Shown piece after piece: positions 44,179-55,274 of a stretch of 64,000 nt of DNA (position 1 is its first letter; every line of letters begins with the position of its first letter). Below the pieces are notes generated by a model. The model was given only the letters and a program-made list of their open reading frames with translations. It did no database searches and had not been told where the DNA came from. Origin of the DNA: Aphrophora alni (lineage: Eukaryota; Arthropoda; Insecta; Hemiptera; Aphrophoridae). The DNA lies in NCBI GenBank assembly GCA_963513935.1, contig OY740776.1:6432224-6496223 (forward strand), read 5' to 3'. The translations under genes were made by a program, and so were the position numbers.

Positions 44179-45278
44179 TCGGAGGTGGAGAAAATAGTCA
44201 CGAGAGAGAAAGCAAAAGATTCCCAGAATAGTCTAATTTCCCGTTTAAATAGAACAAATACAAACACAAAATGGCGACAATGTACATTATTTTTATATTA
44301 TCCGATTTTAGTTTAATTAAATACAGGGTGTTCAAAAAATGTGTGGGAAACTTTAAGTGGTTATGTGGGTCAGATGTGGGTTATGTGGTTAACGTGGATG
44401 TTCATTTTGTACAAATTATATTATATGGAGGTACAATATATGAATTCTACTTTGGTTGTGGGTTTTGGTGAAATGAGTTGTTTTTGGTTGGTGATAATGA
44501 ATATGTTTGGGTGATTTTTTCGTAACTTTGGAATTTCGATATCTTTACTGGTCGTAATGAAGTATGTAATTTTTCAAAATCACTAAGAAGTAAGTTTTTA
44601 TGTTTATTTAAATATAAACTTTTTTTAATTACTTTTGATAGATAATTTACCAAATTTTTTGTTGAACAGTTTTAGTAAGTTTCTATCGGAACGAGCGAGT
44701 GAGAAAATTTGTGCAAAGTTTTGTTTTAATCTACAAAACAGTTTGCTCAATGTTTGTGCAACATTTACATTGTTTGTAATACATTTAGTCCCTTTCAGTG
44801 AGTATTTAAATTAACTGTACATCAGACGTAACAAGTGTATGATTTACAACGTCTCTGGGCTTGTAAATGCCAAGACAGCCCTCATGTTTGGGTGGACCGC
44901 ACACCTGCCTCCACAGCTACCAGGATCAATGTACTTAGTCTCAAACAGTTCGTACATAATCCGCCATATCTAATTTCCGAACCGTCAGAACAAATAGCGC
45001 AGAAACTTTCTCAAGTACACTTTCACCCGCATCAAAATGTACACTTTACTTTTGACTTGATAAGTGATTGTATAAAAAATTTGAAGCGTGTATTCAAAAT
45101 CTGTTGTGTCTTTAACTTGCAGTGGAAACTAAATAAAAAAACAGCACAAACTCTCTCACTTACCCATCCCCGAAACCAAATAAAAACCAAATCGTCATTA
45201 AAACTTCTGTAGTTGTCAGTAAGAAATTGAAAATTAATCCGTATTTGAAAAAAAACTACAATTTTTAAAGTGTTTACA
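44179..45278. other. Mostly unassigned; CAGGGTG terminus and one odd open frame
   Basis: A TACAGGGTGTTCAAAAAATG terminus starts at 44322 with no partner found. A 125-codon + frame at 44835-45212 begins MYDLQRLWACKCQDSPHVWV; its first 60 codons lie in locally G+C-richer DNA, but the second half runs into the TTTCTCACT-type dispersed motif (near 45145-45215). It is not recognised as any family. Confidence 0.35.
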
Positions 45279-45444
45279 TTAACACGTTCACTGCTGAAAA
45301 ATAAGTATATACCATCACCTATGGCTAAAATTTTTTATGTCAAATCATTTCATTTGATCAGGCGCCGACTTTTGTCGGCGCGCGCCTCATGGCAGCGTTA
45401 GCGACGCCGACTAAAGTCGGCGCGAGCACCCAACGTTTGATTAA
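45279..45444 (-). mobile_element. TTAA-type GCCGAC-hairpin MITE, copy 4
   Basis: TTAACACGTTCACTGCTGAA starts at 45279, with both hairpins (GCCGACTTTTGTCGGC and GCCGACTAAAGTCGGC) and CACCCAACGTTTGATTAA ending in TTAA at 45441-45444. Apparent TTAA on both sides supports a TTAA target duplication. Confidence 0.9.
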
Positions 45445-45521
45445 AATCGAGATTTCAATGCCGGTGGTAAAAGCTCATCTTTCAGCAAACTACTCCTAAA
45501 CTGTAATATTTTTTAAATTAT

Positions 45522-45750
45522 TACAGGGTGTTCCGTAAATGAGCAGGCAAAGTTTAGGAAATGATTTTCTAAGTCGGGATAAAGAAAAAATTACGAATAA
45601 AAATGTTTACTCTAACGCTCATTTAAAGATATAAAATTCGTGATGACACGTGACGGGACAAACGAGCGTGACGCGTTATAGATTTGTATGACGCCAAATC
45701 GAAGTTTGTTTTCCATACAAAATCTGTAGTACTATATCGTACCAAATGAA
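45522..45750 (+). mobile_element. CAGGGTG terminus, possible truncated element
   Basis: TACAGGGTGTTCCGTAAATG is a typical left end. No matching right terminus was found before the foldback at 45751. Confidence 0.4.
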
Positions 45751-46037
45751 GATAGAATAAAACTGTACACAAGATCTTACAAAAATTACGTTTACTTAAT
45801 CAAACGCGTTTCAACGACAAAATCGCCACCCTCAGTGATACATGAGGTACAATAACTAAACTACAACTTATAGTTTATAGTTATGAGTTATAGTTTAGTA
45901 ATTGTAGCTCATGTATTACTGAGGATGGGGACTTTGTCGTTGAAATGCGTTTAATTAAACGTAATATTTGTGAGATCTTGTGTTCGAGTTTTATTCTATC
46001 TAATATAATCTCACAAGTCAAGCTCAACATTTATTTA
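45751..46037. mobile_element. Foldback element 2, relative of the one at 26.5 kb
   Basis: Arms 45751-45880 and 45881-46000 are inverted repeats meeting at a TTATAGTTATGAGTTATAG-type centre. Outer ends GATAGAATAAAACT / TTTTATTCTATC pair. The inner core AACGCGTTTCAACGACAAAA is shared with 26485-26714, and the flank reads TCAAGCTCAACATTTATTTA. Confidence 0.8.
45797..45842 (-). ncRNA. Degenerate hammerhead-like motif, left arm of foldback 2
   Basis: Minus strand: GTATCA, CTGAGGG, a GCGA/TCGT stem, GAAA, then CGCGTTTGAT. The last position of the CUGANGA core is changed from A to G and the cleavage triplet reads GTT, so this copy is probably dead. The facing right arm (45912-45957, +) keeps CTGAGGA and GAAA but has a weak stem II. 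Confidence 0.3.
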
Positions 46038-47785
46038 TTATCAAATGAAGTTTTGACTTGAAGAAAATTTAAAAAACGAGTTGAAAGTGGGGCCATATTT
46101 TCGGTCTTAGAGACAATACATCCAACAAAAAGATAACCTCAAATTTCCTCAGAGATCGTGAACAAGTCCAAAACGAAATGTTACCATGTTTCGACATTTT
46201 ATCGTCATATACAAACTTTAAAAAGTAGAAACATAAAAATATAGCTATGCTAATGTCGCATATAAAAACACAGTCATTCCAAATAGTCGAACAATGTTTT
46301 ATTGCGCTAATAATAAGTTCCCCCATGAAGTGCCTAAAATACTTTGTCCCATTCCTTTTGGAAGGGAAGGGGAGTTGAGATTCAATTTTTATAATTCCGA
46401 ATTCCATTCGCGAAGAACGTTGTTTGTCATTTGTTAGAGAGAGAGGGTCGATCACTATGATCAGATGTTTTAAATTAACGACCCCGTGAGATCAAGCGAT
46501 GTTTGCTAAAAACGGGGCAGGAAAATTTAGGCCTACTTGCTCGTACTGTAGAGAAATTTTCGTGACGGTTCAAAAATTGGTTGTGGATTTATACGTTGTG
46601 ATCGACTGAGCCTAAAAATTTTGGTTTTTGGTTTTTCTTCTCAAACGTGGAGATCATTTTATATGTGGTAATATTCCACAGCAGTGAGGAGGCAATAAAT
46701 TAAAAACACAGAATTAAAATTTGCAATATCAAATTGAGTACGTTATAAATTGAATAGCACATGAGATATGAACAAGAAATGGCTTCTTTCAGACTTTAGA
46801 GGTTATGTAGTAAAATTTTCTCAAAATCGATAAAGCGGATTTTGAGTAAAACGTAGTTTTGTGTTTGTGAATATTAATTTCGGTTTGTAGAGCTGCGTGT
46901 GAATTTGCATCGCCAATTGTGAAAATGTTTGTAATTGTAGCATAATTTTGTAAAGTGATAATTTTTAACTGAGTTATGATGAATATTAGTGATGAATGGT
47001 GGAAGGATGTGGGGGGGGGGGGTTAAATAGTGTCATTCATTCGAGATAATCTCCCCATTCATCTCCCCTTTCATTTCAATCTATCAAAATATTCGAAATC
47101 TTCGAATGTCAGATTTCATGACAATTATAAATATGTTCAAACTTCATCTAATACAGCATCCTATTATACCATCGTCCTCTTCCATTTTAAATCCTGGGAA
47201 ACGTATGTTAAAAAGGGGGGAGGATTAATATCCTTTAATCTATTCCCTTCTCTGTTCACCCACAAACCTTTCTTTTGTTGAGTCAGGTCCAAAAACTTGT
47301 CGACCTAGTTTTGCTAAATTACACATGCCAAAATTCCCATCGTTGCCCTATATTTATTTGTGTTCCAGATATAAAGGAAAACCAGTCAGGTTGGTGAGCG
47401 GTCACTCCTTCCTTAACTCCTTGTCCTGTTCTACACCCTCCCTTAATAACGAACACAGGTTCCACATGGACAATCTTTGACATCCTAGTAGGACAGCTTT
47501 TACAATTTATTAATGATAGGTTTAAACGTTATCTGGAAATTTGATATTCTTATGTTGGTAGCCATGCAGATTTAGTATTAATTGTTAACCGAAGCTCTAC
47601 TGTGAATATCCTTTGAGACACGAAACCATCGATTATGAATCTCAAATCACGTCATTAAATATAACCCAAATTGATTACAATCTACCAAAATGATTAGTTT
47701 CGGGGAATTTCCAGTGTAAAAACAACATCATGGTACTAACTCAGCTCAGTCACACAATGTAATATCCTCTGAATGTAACGTCCCA
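46038..47785. other. Unassigned sequence
   Basis: The longest frame (128 codons, minus, 46069-46455) has one hydrophobic segment but no recognised family. A G-run lies at 47011-47022. Confidence 0.35.
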
Positions 47786-47965
47786 ATTTGAGTCTTGTAT
47801 TGTATTGGTAGTACAAGAGGTCTTATCCAGTAGGGGTAAGTTTGCTTCAGTTACACAGGTATTCTGAAGTTGGTAATTTTGTATATCGCCACGTTCTTGA
47901 CGTCAGTTAGGTCCTAACGGACTTCGTAGAGGTGTTAAGTCTCCACTCGCTTCGCTTCTGCCTTG
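47786..47965 (-). mobile_element. Family C element, uninterrupted copy
   Basis: GTATTGGTAGTACAAGAGG, TCTTATCCAGTAGGGGTAAG, TTTTGTATATCGCCAC, GTCAGTTAGGTCCTAACGGA and CTCCACTCGCTTCGCTTCTG lie in order. It is a useful reference for the pre-insertion state of the copy at 8048. Confidence 0.75.
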
Positions 47966-48034
47966 GCGTTCAACGAAGCTGTACGTTTATGTCGGAGCTA
48001 CTACTCACTACCCTCGTGTCTTTGATTCGGCCTT

Positions 48035-48790
48035 GCCAGATCTTCAAATTCTTTTTCTTCATGATTTTTGCATTAAAAAAATTTTCTCTCTCTTTTTTAA
48101 TTCTTCTTCATGATCTTTTCCATTAAAAAATTTCTCTCTCTTTTCTTTTTCTTCTTCGTGATTTTTTTTTCATTTAAAATTTTTTTCCCTTCTTATTCTT
48201 CTTTTCCACTGAATCGTCGTCGTCTTCGTCTTCTTCTTATTCTTCATGATTTTTCCATTAAAAAAAAAAGTCTATTTTTTACTTCTTCTTCTTCATAATT
48301 TTTTCCATTAAAAATTTCTCTCTCTCTCTTTTCCTTTTCTTCTTCATGATTTTTAAATTTAATTTAAAAAAATTCCCTTCTTCTTATTCTTCTTCTCCAC
48401 CGAAACATCGTCGTCTTCGTCTTCTTATTCTTCTTCTAAATTTTTCTAATAAAAAAAACTCTCTTTTTTTTTTACTTCTTCTTCGTGATTTATTCCATTA
48501 AAAGATTTCTCTCTCTTTTTTACTTCTTCTTCATGATTTTTTTTCATTAAAATTTTCTTTCCCTTCTTATTCTTATTCTCCACCGAAACGTCGTCGTCTT
48601 CGTCTTCTTCTTATTCTTCATGATTTTCCATTTTAAAAAAACTCTCTTTTTTTTACTTCTTTTTCGTGATTTTTTCCATTAAAAACTTTCCCTCTCTCTT
48701 TTCTTCTTCTTCTTCTTCTTCTTCTTCTTCTTCTTCTTCTTCTTCTTCTTCTTCTTCTTCTTCTTCTTCTCCTCCACCGAAACGTCTTCT
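48035..48790. repeat. CTT-rich minisatellite ending in (TTC)n
   Basis: A unit of about 190 bp recurs with CCACCGAAACGTCGTCGTCT markers near 48207, 48399, 48581 and 48775, interspersed with TTCTTCATGATTTTTTCCAT and CTCTCTTTT blocks. It ends in about 22 perfect TTC units (48703-48770). Strong strand asymmetry; Ser/Phe frames are artefacts. Confidence 0.93.
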
Positions 48791-49879
48791 TCTTCTTCTT
48801 CTACATAAACCTAAAGGCAAGAGACGCATTGCTTTGTTCTTTTACGTTCGCATAAAATCGAATCATTTTCTTTTATTCGTTTTTAACTGACGAAACTATT
48901 ATTCAAACATTTTTCAATCACGTCTGCCAACTTTCCCAAACGTAATTACATTAAATTTCACGTTTTCAAATATTATAATGTTTTAAATTATAGGCACTAA
49001 CACGTTGTAAAGATACTTAAATGATGATACTAAACCGAGTCAATTTGCTTCAATTAAATTCCCTGGATTTTTAGATTTAAAACTACATTTGTCATTGTAG
49101 GATAGAGACAGAGAGAGTGTTGAAGATTAGTCATGGTCTGATAACGAACTTCTAAAGTTTACTATGTTCCACTATAATACATTTACAAAATGAACCTAAG
49201 AAATTGATGGTCTCCAGGTTCGAGAAATTGATTTAAACATCTGTATTACCGAAGGATAGTCGAAATAACGAATCACGAGGTACAGATTGCTTCTCGATTA
49301 GGCGATGCATAAAACAGCTGATTGTTCAAGGCTCACAAGTCTGTCACGTGATGTTTGTTTTGACCAAAGTGAAGGCACACCTGACTGATACAACGCAGTC
49401 TGCCATTATGTGCGAGATGGAATAGGATTTGTCTGTAATATAGAGATGACTTAAAGAGGTGCAAAAACATTGCACAATCTCTCTCACTAATTTTAAAACC
49501 TAAATAAAACTATACATTACCAAAAATGTGAGTTTGGTAGATCTCAGTCAACAAATTTTATCTTGAACGCTGTCTTTGTGAAAATATAAAATATTCTAAT
49601 ATGATCTTAACTGCACAGCTTTTGTCATGAATGCGTTCAAAGAGTAAAATGTATTTCAATAAAATTGAGGTTTTGATTCCGGTAGGAGAATTAATATATT
49701 TTGATCCACTTAAAAAACACACACATGTTTTCAAGTTTAATAAGATAAATCATATTTTATGATTTTTCGGACATTTTGTATATGATTCTTAACTTTGGCT
49801 CACTCTGTGTTATAGAGAAGGTCGCCACAATTTTTTTTTACACATTGAACAAAAGTCTTTTCAAAAGTCTTATTATATT
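48791..49879. other. Unassigned sequence
   Basis: No gene recognised. TTGCACAATCTCTCTCACTA near 49472 belongs to the TTTCTCACT-type family. GGACATTTTGTATATG near 49767 resembles a decayed CAGGGTG-type right end. Confidence 0.4.
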
Positions 49880-50040
49880 GTCTTGGGGTAGACACCTCCC
49901 TATCTTTCCCATCAGGCGTTACTTGACCAACTCTTGTTCTTTTCCGAACCGAATAATTGAAGTATTCGAAGGCTACAATTCTTTATTTTATCATTTTTTT
50001 ATAAGGCGATGATTACTCAAAGTTGTTTTGCCTTTAAGAA
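49880..50040 (+). mobile_element. Family A (SINE-like) copy 9, 5'-truncated
   Basis: It contains CCCATCAGGCG, TTGACCAACTCTTGTTCTTT, TGAAGTATTCGAAGGCTA and GGCGATGATTACTCAAAG followed by TTTTGCCTTTAAG. Head and A-box region are missing. Confidence 0.8.
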
Positions 50041-50404
50041 AAATAATAAAATATTTTAATTTTACTCTAATTAAACTCCGTTTCATCACAAAATCGGGAG
50101 GCAAACTTTAAAATCTCGTCTGATATTTATCCTCATTATAAAGAACATTGATGAATTAAGTCTTGTGAATTTATGACTCTTAAAGTGTGCCTGTTGCTCA
50201 TAGGCAGGCGGTTTCAAAAATTCAAAAACTTGTTTTTCATAAATAAACTTTTACACGTGTCCCAAAATTGCTCATTTTGTGTAGATTTAAATTCTGCTTT
50301 CAAAGATACTAAGGATCCCTGCGATAAAATATATTAAATTTTCAACTAAAAATTAAATTCTTGATCATATCCCCAAGTTATACAATGGTCGGTAACTCTA
50401 ATAG

Positions 50405-52130
50405 TCAGAAATTAAAAAGAGGAAAGAGAGAAAGAGTATGAGGAATATAGAGGAGAAGGAAAAAAGTGAGAGTAGGAGAAGCAGAAAAAAGTGTGATTAT
50501 AGAAATAATATGAATTAATCTGCAGACAAATCGTATCTTTTAACATGTTTACAAAATATGGACGTCCTGCAATATGATGTCCTGCAGTGTAGTGCCCATT
50601 TGAGTAAGGCTCTAGCCATAAAAGACACCCTGGGAAGTAAGAAGAAAAACTACAAAAAACTATTTTATAAAATTATTATGTCATAAAATAATATTTCAAA
50701 TTAAATGAAATGAATAAAAGAGGTTTTTCTAACAAAATTTAGAATTGTTTAAGGTATTTTAATTTTCAAAACAAACGTATTCACTTAAAGCTGTGTGTTT
50801 ATAATAAAGTTCCATAGACAGAAGAAAATATAATAGAAAAATACAGATAGAAAGAGAGTGTAAGATGAATACGGAGGTATGAAAAAGAGTGAGGAAAGAG
50901 AATTAGTGGAAATAAAATTAAGACAAAGAATATGAACAAGTAAAGAAAAAAAGGGAGGCGAAGAAGATAGAAAAAAAGAGGCTAAAAAGGTGAGATAGAA
51001 AATAGGTAGAGAGAAGAGTGAAAAAAGATTAAAGAAGATAGAACAAAGAGAGAACGTTAAAATAAAGAACGGGAGTAAAAAAGGCAGATGAAAAGTGTCA
51101 TTACGAGAAAATAAAGAGATTACACATAGGGCAGAAGAAAAGAGAATAAAATAAGGCAGATAGAGAGTTTAAGATGAATACGGAGGTGTGGAAAGATAAT
51201 TATTGGAAATGAAATTAAGACAAAGAAATATAAGTAAAAAAAAAAAAAATGGTGGCAAAGAAGAAAGAAAAAGGAAAAAAGGAAGTTGTTAAAAAGGTGA
51301 GATATTAAATAGGTATGAGAAGAGTGAAAAAAGAGTAAAGAAGATAGAACAAAGAGAGAACGTTAAAATAAAGAACGGGAGTAAAAAAGGCAGATGAAAA
51401 GTGTCATTACGAGAAAATAAAGAGATTACACATAGGGCAGAAGAAAAGAGAATAGAAAAATGCAGATAGAAAGAGAGTGTAAGATGAATACGGAGGTATG
51501 GAAAGATAATTAGTGGAAATGAAATTAAGACAAAGAAAGATAACAAGTAAAAAAAAATGGTGGCGAAGAAAAAAGAAAAAGGAAAAAAAGGAAGTGGTTA
51601 GAAAGGTGAGATAGAAAATAAGTAGAGAGAAGAGTTAAAAAGATAGAACGTGAAAATAAAGAACGGGAGAAAAAAGAAAGATAAGAAGGGGAAGAAGAGT
51701 GGTAAGAACGAAAACAAAGATAGTAATATAAGAAGAAAAAATTGAGAAAGAGAGAGAGTGAGAGAAGAGATACAGGTGATAAAGGAGAAATAAGATGAAA
51801 ACAAATAGGGATAGATAGAGCTAGAAAAAACAAGGGATTGAAATAGAAAGATTGGGAAATAATTTTAAAAAAGAGTAACAAGATTTGAAAAAGAAAAAAA
51901 CAATAACAAGGAGGGAAGACAAAGGGGAGACAAAGGGAACGACGAGTAAAAGACAAAGACGAGAGAAATTGGCAAAGAAAGGTAAAAATACAGAGAAAAC
52001 TATGAGTGAAAGAGATATATCAAAGAGAAGGAAAGAGTTTATAATGAAAAAAAGAAAAAAGAATGAGTAAAATCGAATGATAGAACTGGGGATAAAGGAA
52101 AGACAGGTGAAAAGAGGTAAAGGATTAAAA
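50405..52130. repeat. 1.7-kb purine-rich block with 309-bp tandem units
   Basis: The + strand is overwhelmingly A and G. GATGAATACGGAGGT recurs at about 50864, 51174 and 51484, a 309-310-bp period, with shared TAAAGAACGGGAG, GTGTCATTACGAGAAAATAA and GATTACACATAGGGCAGAAG. The third unit decays rightwards into simple GAAAGA text. Minus-strand Phe/Ser-rich frames follow from composition. Confidence 0.95.
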
Positions 52131-52889
52131 TTGAAACGGTAGAAAATGGTAACTTATACCCTTAATTTTACATTTTTAATTTTCTCTTAACAATAAAATT
52201 TAAGAATACTTTAAAACTCATAATTGTTTCTAACAATCTTAGAACGACCGCCATTTTCAAACTTTGAAACAGTCCTTGAGATACATTAATATATTGAACT
52301 TCATTTACTAATGTTTATTAAAACCTCTTGACGCCAACTCCTTCCATCTTGTTGAAAGTAAACTAAAACATACTCTTTGTGGTATGCTAAGTAATTCGTT
52401 CAGTAAAGGGGGGGGGGAGACGGAAGCATGTATAATTATATATAATTAATATGGAAGTAGGTTCAACAATCGCGAAATACAAGGTCCGGGCTAGATCAGG
52501 TCTATGAAGTACCGTTATCTGGTCCTAGCACACTCTAAACTTGGTTCCCATCCATTTTGTAAAGTATTTTATACAACATCAGCAGAACTAGTTTTCCATT
52601 AATTTTGACCTGAACCCACGCACGCGCATAACACACCTAACTCTAGATCTGGTGTACTAAATGTTTTGCGAAGGTCAATTAAAAACTCAAAACACATGTG
52701 TCAACAGCTGTTCGTTGAATCAATCTAATTTGAAAATATTCTAGTTTTCAATAGGACGACAAAATATTTATTTTAAAAAACAAGAATGATTACTTTTATA
52801 GATTTTTTAAACAAGCGTTTTGGGGAAAAGAAAAACTAGATTTTTGTTATATTTAGTTATTGCCAAAGTTTTTTAAACGTATTCATTAA
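52131..52889. other. Unassigned; CCGCCATTTT remnant
   Basis: CGACCGCCATTTTCAAACTT near 52246 is the CAGGGTG-type internal motif. A G-run lies at 52409-52417. No gene recognised. Confidence 0.4.
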
Positions 52890-53790
52890 TTGAGTGACTT
52901 CAAACATTTGTCATTCTTTTTATCTCTCGTTTACTCTTTGTTTTTATCTTTTTCTATAGCTATTTTCTATAACTCTTCACTTTTCCTTCCTTTATTTGTA
53001 TCCATTTATTTACCTTCTCTTTATGTATCTCTAATTTCTTTTTCTCTCAATTTGTTTTTCCGCCTCCTTACTTTCTTTGTTTTCTCATATTTCTCTCTGT
53101 CATTTCTTCCCTTCCTTCTTTCGTTTTTCTCTTCCCATTTTCCATTTATTTCTGTTTTACCCTCTCTTTTTCTTTATTTCTTCCTTTAATATTGGTTTTC
53201 TCTCTTTCCCCTCTCGTAACTGACCTGTTTTAAAAAAAAATCACCTTTCTGTTTTTACTAGTTCTCTTTTCTTTTATTCTCATCCCATTTCTCTCCTCTT
53301 TCTTCTAATCTTCCTCTCATTGATCCTTCTCATTTTTATGTTTTCTCTTTTACTTCACTCCTTTACTCTTTAAAGCCTTTCATTTTTGGTTTCAACTTTG
53401 TTCACCTACCTTCCTTTTATTCTTTCCTTATTCTCTTTCCTTTTTTCCTTTCCTTTCTTTATTTCTCTCTCTCTTCTTCCCTTCTTGTTTTCTCTTATTT
53501 TACCTGTCTTTCCTTTTAATTGCTTCTCTCACGTTTAATCTCCTTTTTTTATTCTAGTATTTTTTACTCTTTTCTCTTTTTTACCTTCTTTTATTTTTCT
53601 CTTGTTGTCATTACTTTTCCTGTTCATTCTTCATCTCTGTCTCTCCCTCACTTTTTTTACCTCCTTGTTTTCTGTTTATCATTTTTCTTTTCCTCTATCG
53701 TTGTCCTTTCTCATTTACTCTTTGTTTTTCTCACCTCTTTTCTCTTTACTTTTTTTCTGTCTTCACCTTAAACCATCCTCTCTTCCTTCA
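52890..53790. repeat. 0.9-kb pyrimidine-rich block
   Basis: The + strand is almost entirely C and T, the complement in composition of the purine block 0.8 kb to the left. ACCTGTCTTTCCTTTTA near 53502 is close to the reverse complement of AAAGGAAAGACAGGTGAAAA near 52096, so the two may be inverted copies of one degenerate repeat. Confidence 0.85.
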
Positions 53791-53911
53791 TCTTTCCCCA
53801 CCCTCCCCTACAATACATCAATCAAAGAACTACACACAGTACAATTTAATTACTACAAATCACTACAAACCCATTAAGACCTTGGCCCTCCGTTACAATT
53901 GGTCGCACGAC

Positions 53912-54205
53912 CTAACTCGTTTCAGTGTTGCTCCATTTGTTACTTGATGCCTTAAGATGATATTCTTTCACTTCGCTCAACGTCCTTAACCTTGAACTTC
54001 CTCTTCGAATAGAAACACTTGACTGAAGCATTCCAACCGAATTACTCGTAGATGCCACGTTAGGTTTTACAGGCAACCAAATTATTTCCTTTTTGATACG
54101 ATTCATCGTGTAATCTATATACTGTATTACTTTATAGATAGTATATAGAAAATAATGCGATGGGTAAAATAAATTGACTCCAACAATTTGGCTTAAGTGT
54201 AGTCT
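53912..54205 (-). CDS. Candidate terminal exon of an unrecognised gene
   Basis: A stop-bounded minus-strand frame of 97 codons begins RLHLSQIVGVNLFYPSHYFL, with an aromatic, partly hydrophobic segment. It continues with an internal Met and MNRIKKEIIWLPVKPNVAST, a Ser/Arg-rich middle (SSVSIRRGSSRLRTLSEVKE) and ends in KWSNTETS before a stop. A possible 3' splice acceptor, TTTGGGTTAG, lies directly upstream. The first codons are A+T-rich but the C-terminal two-thirds has higher G+C and varied codon use unlike the low-complexity flanks. No family is recognised; it could equally be a chance frame. Confidence 0.3.
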   Translation of the reverse strand, partial: RLHLSQIVGVNLFYPSHYFLYTIYKVIQYIDYTMNRIKKEIIWLPVKPNVASTSNSVGMLQSSVSIRRGSSRLRTLSEVKEYHLKASSNKWSNTETS

Positions 54206-54492
54206 CTAACCCAAATAAACGTGTTGGTAGACATCTCTCCAAAATACAAGCTACTGAGCAATAAGGCTTTTATAAAAGACGTCATTTCTCAAAATCAGCT
54301 ACACTGATTATATTATTATATTAACCAATAAAACTTACACTGAGAATATGGGCAAAGCAAGTTTAAATATTTAGTAAACCGATTTTTTCTTACAACTATC
54401 GAAATAACATTTTCTGTGTCAATTAGTTTTGTTTCGTTTTTATTTGATTTTGGGAAAAGCTGAGTGAAAAAGTTTGTGCAATATTTTTGAAC

Positions 54493-54526
<34 letters not shown>

Positions 54527-55274
54527 CCTTCTCTATAATCGTAATTTTGTAAACAAACCAATTTGAAATTCGACTTGTTCATTAATGACTGCATACAGTT
54601 TGTTGTATAAGTGAATAGAAATAAACACATTATGTCTCAAGTAAACTCTATCAGACTATGAACCGCCCACAATCCAAAAAACTGAAATGATACCATTCTT
54701 TGCTTACTGAACTGAATTTGAAATTCGTTTAAAACGGCGTTTGAAATTCATTTCCGCTGTTTAACAGCTAACTTTTGAATGTGGTGTAGGAGATAAACAC
54801 ATTTTGTTTGAGGGTTTTAGAGACGATATTCTAGCCAAATGTTAATAAAAGAGTTACAATTGATTTTGTGAAAATTGTAATTTTGATTTTTTTTTATCTC
54901 ATAGCAACTACTCTAAAAGAAATACAAATGAAAAAAAAAACACCTCAAGATCTGGCAAAAATATGCCCACATCATATCGAATAGATCCGCGGAAAAAGAT
55001 GGATAATTTCAACGAAATCTGTAGAACCGAATATGATATATCACTTATTTTTAAATCCCCACGGGTTATTTTTATTTTTATACCGATAACTCATGAACGA
55101 GAATGTTAGGAGAGATTACGACCAACGCGTTTTTTTGGGTCCTTTGTGGCTACACATGAGCTAAATATGATCAAAATCGTTGTAGCCAATTTTGAAAAAT
55201 ACGTCATTTTGTGTTTTTTCCTTATGACAATAACCAAAAATGGTTTAAAACATGTTCAGATAGAATTTTTTATA
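54206..55274. other. Unassigned sequence with a 30-base T-run
   Basis: A T-run occupies about 54497-54526. GTGAAAAAGTTTGTGCAATA near 54463 is the reverse of the TTTCTCACT-type motif, and with the adjacent T-run could be a retroposed fragment. No gene recognised. Confidence 0.4.

Noticed and set aside
43457..44316. Frames with repeating RPKIxRHQVILLLADREPAM
   Set aside because: Encoded by the 101-bp tandem repeat; stops occur once per unit and 101 is not a multiple of three.
44835..45212. 125-codon + frame as a gene
   Set aside because: Its second half overlaps a dispersed repeat motif present at several other loci; the first half is unrecognised.
46069..46455. 128-codon minus frame as a gene
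   Set aside because: Only one hydrophobic stretch, no family resemblance, surrounded by unassigned A+T-rich DNA; length alone is not enough.
47931..48126. Frame starting within the Family C copy at 47.8 kb
   Set aside because: It begins in a dispersed repeat and continues into CTT-rich low complexity.
51289..51956. Phe/Ser/Leu-rich frames resembling membrane proteins
   Set aside because: They are the reverse strand of the purine-rich repeat block; composition explains them.
52890..53877. Hydrophobic Phe/Leu/Ser frames
   Set aside because: Composition artefact of the pyrimidine-rich block.
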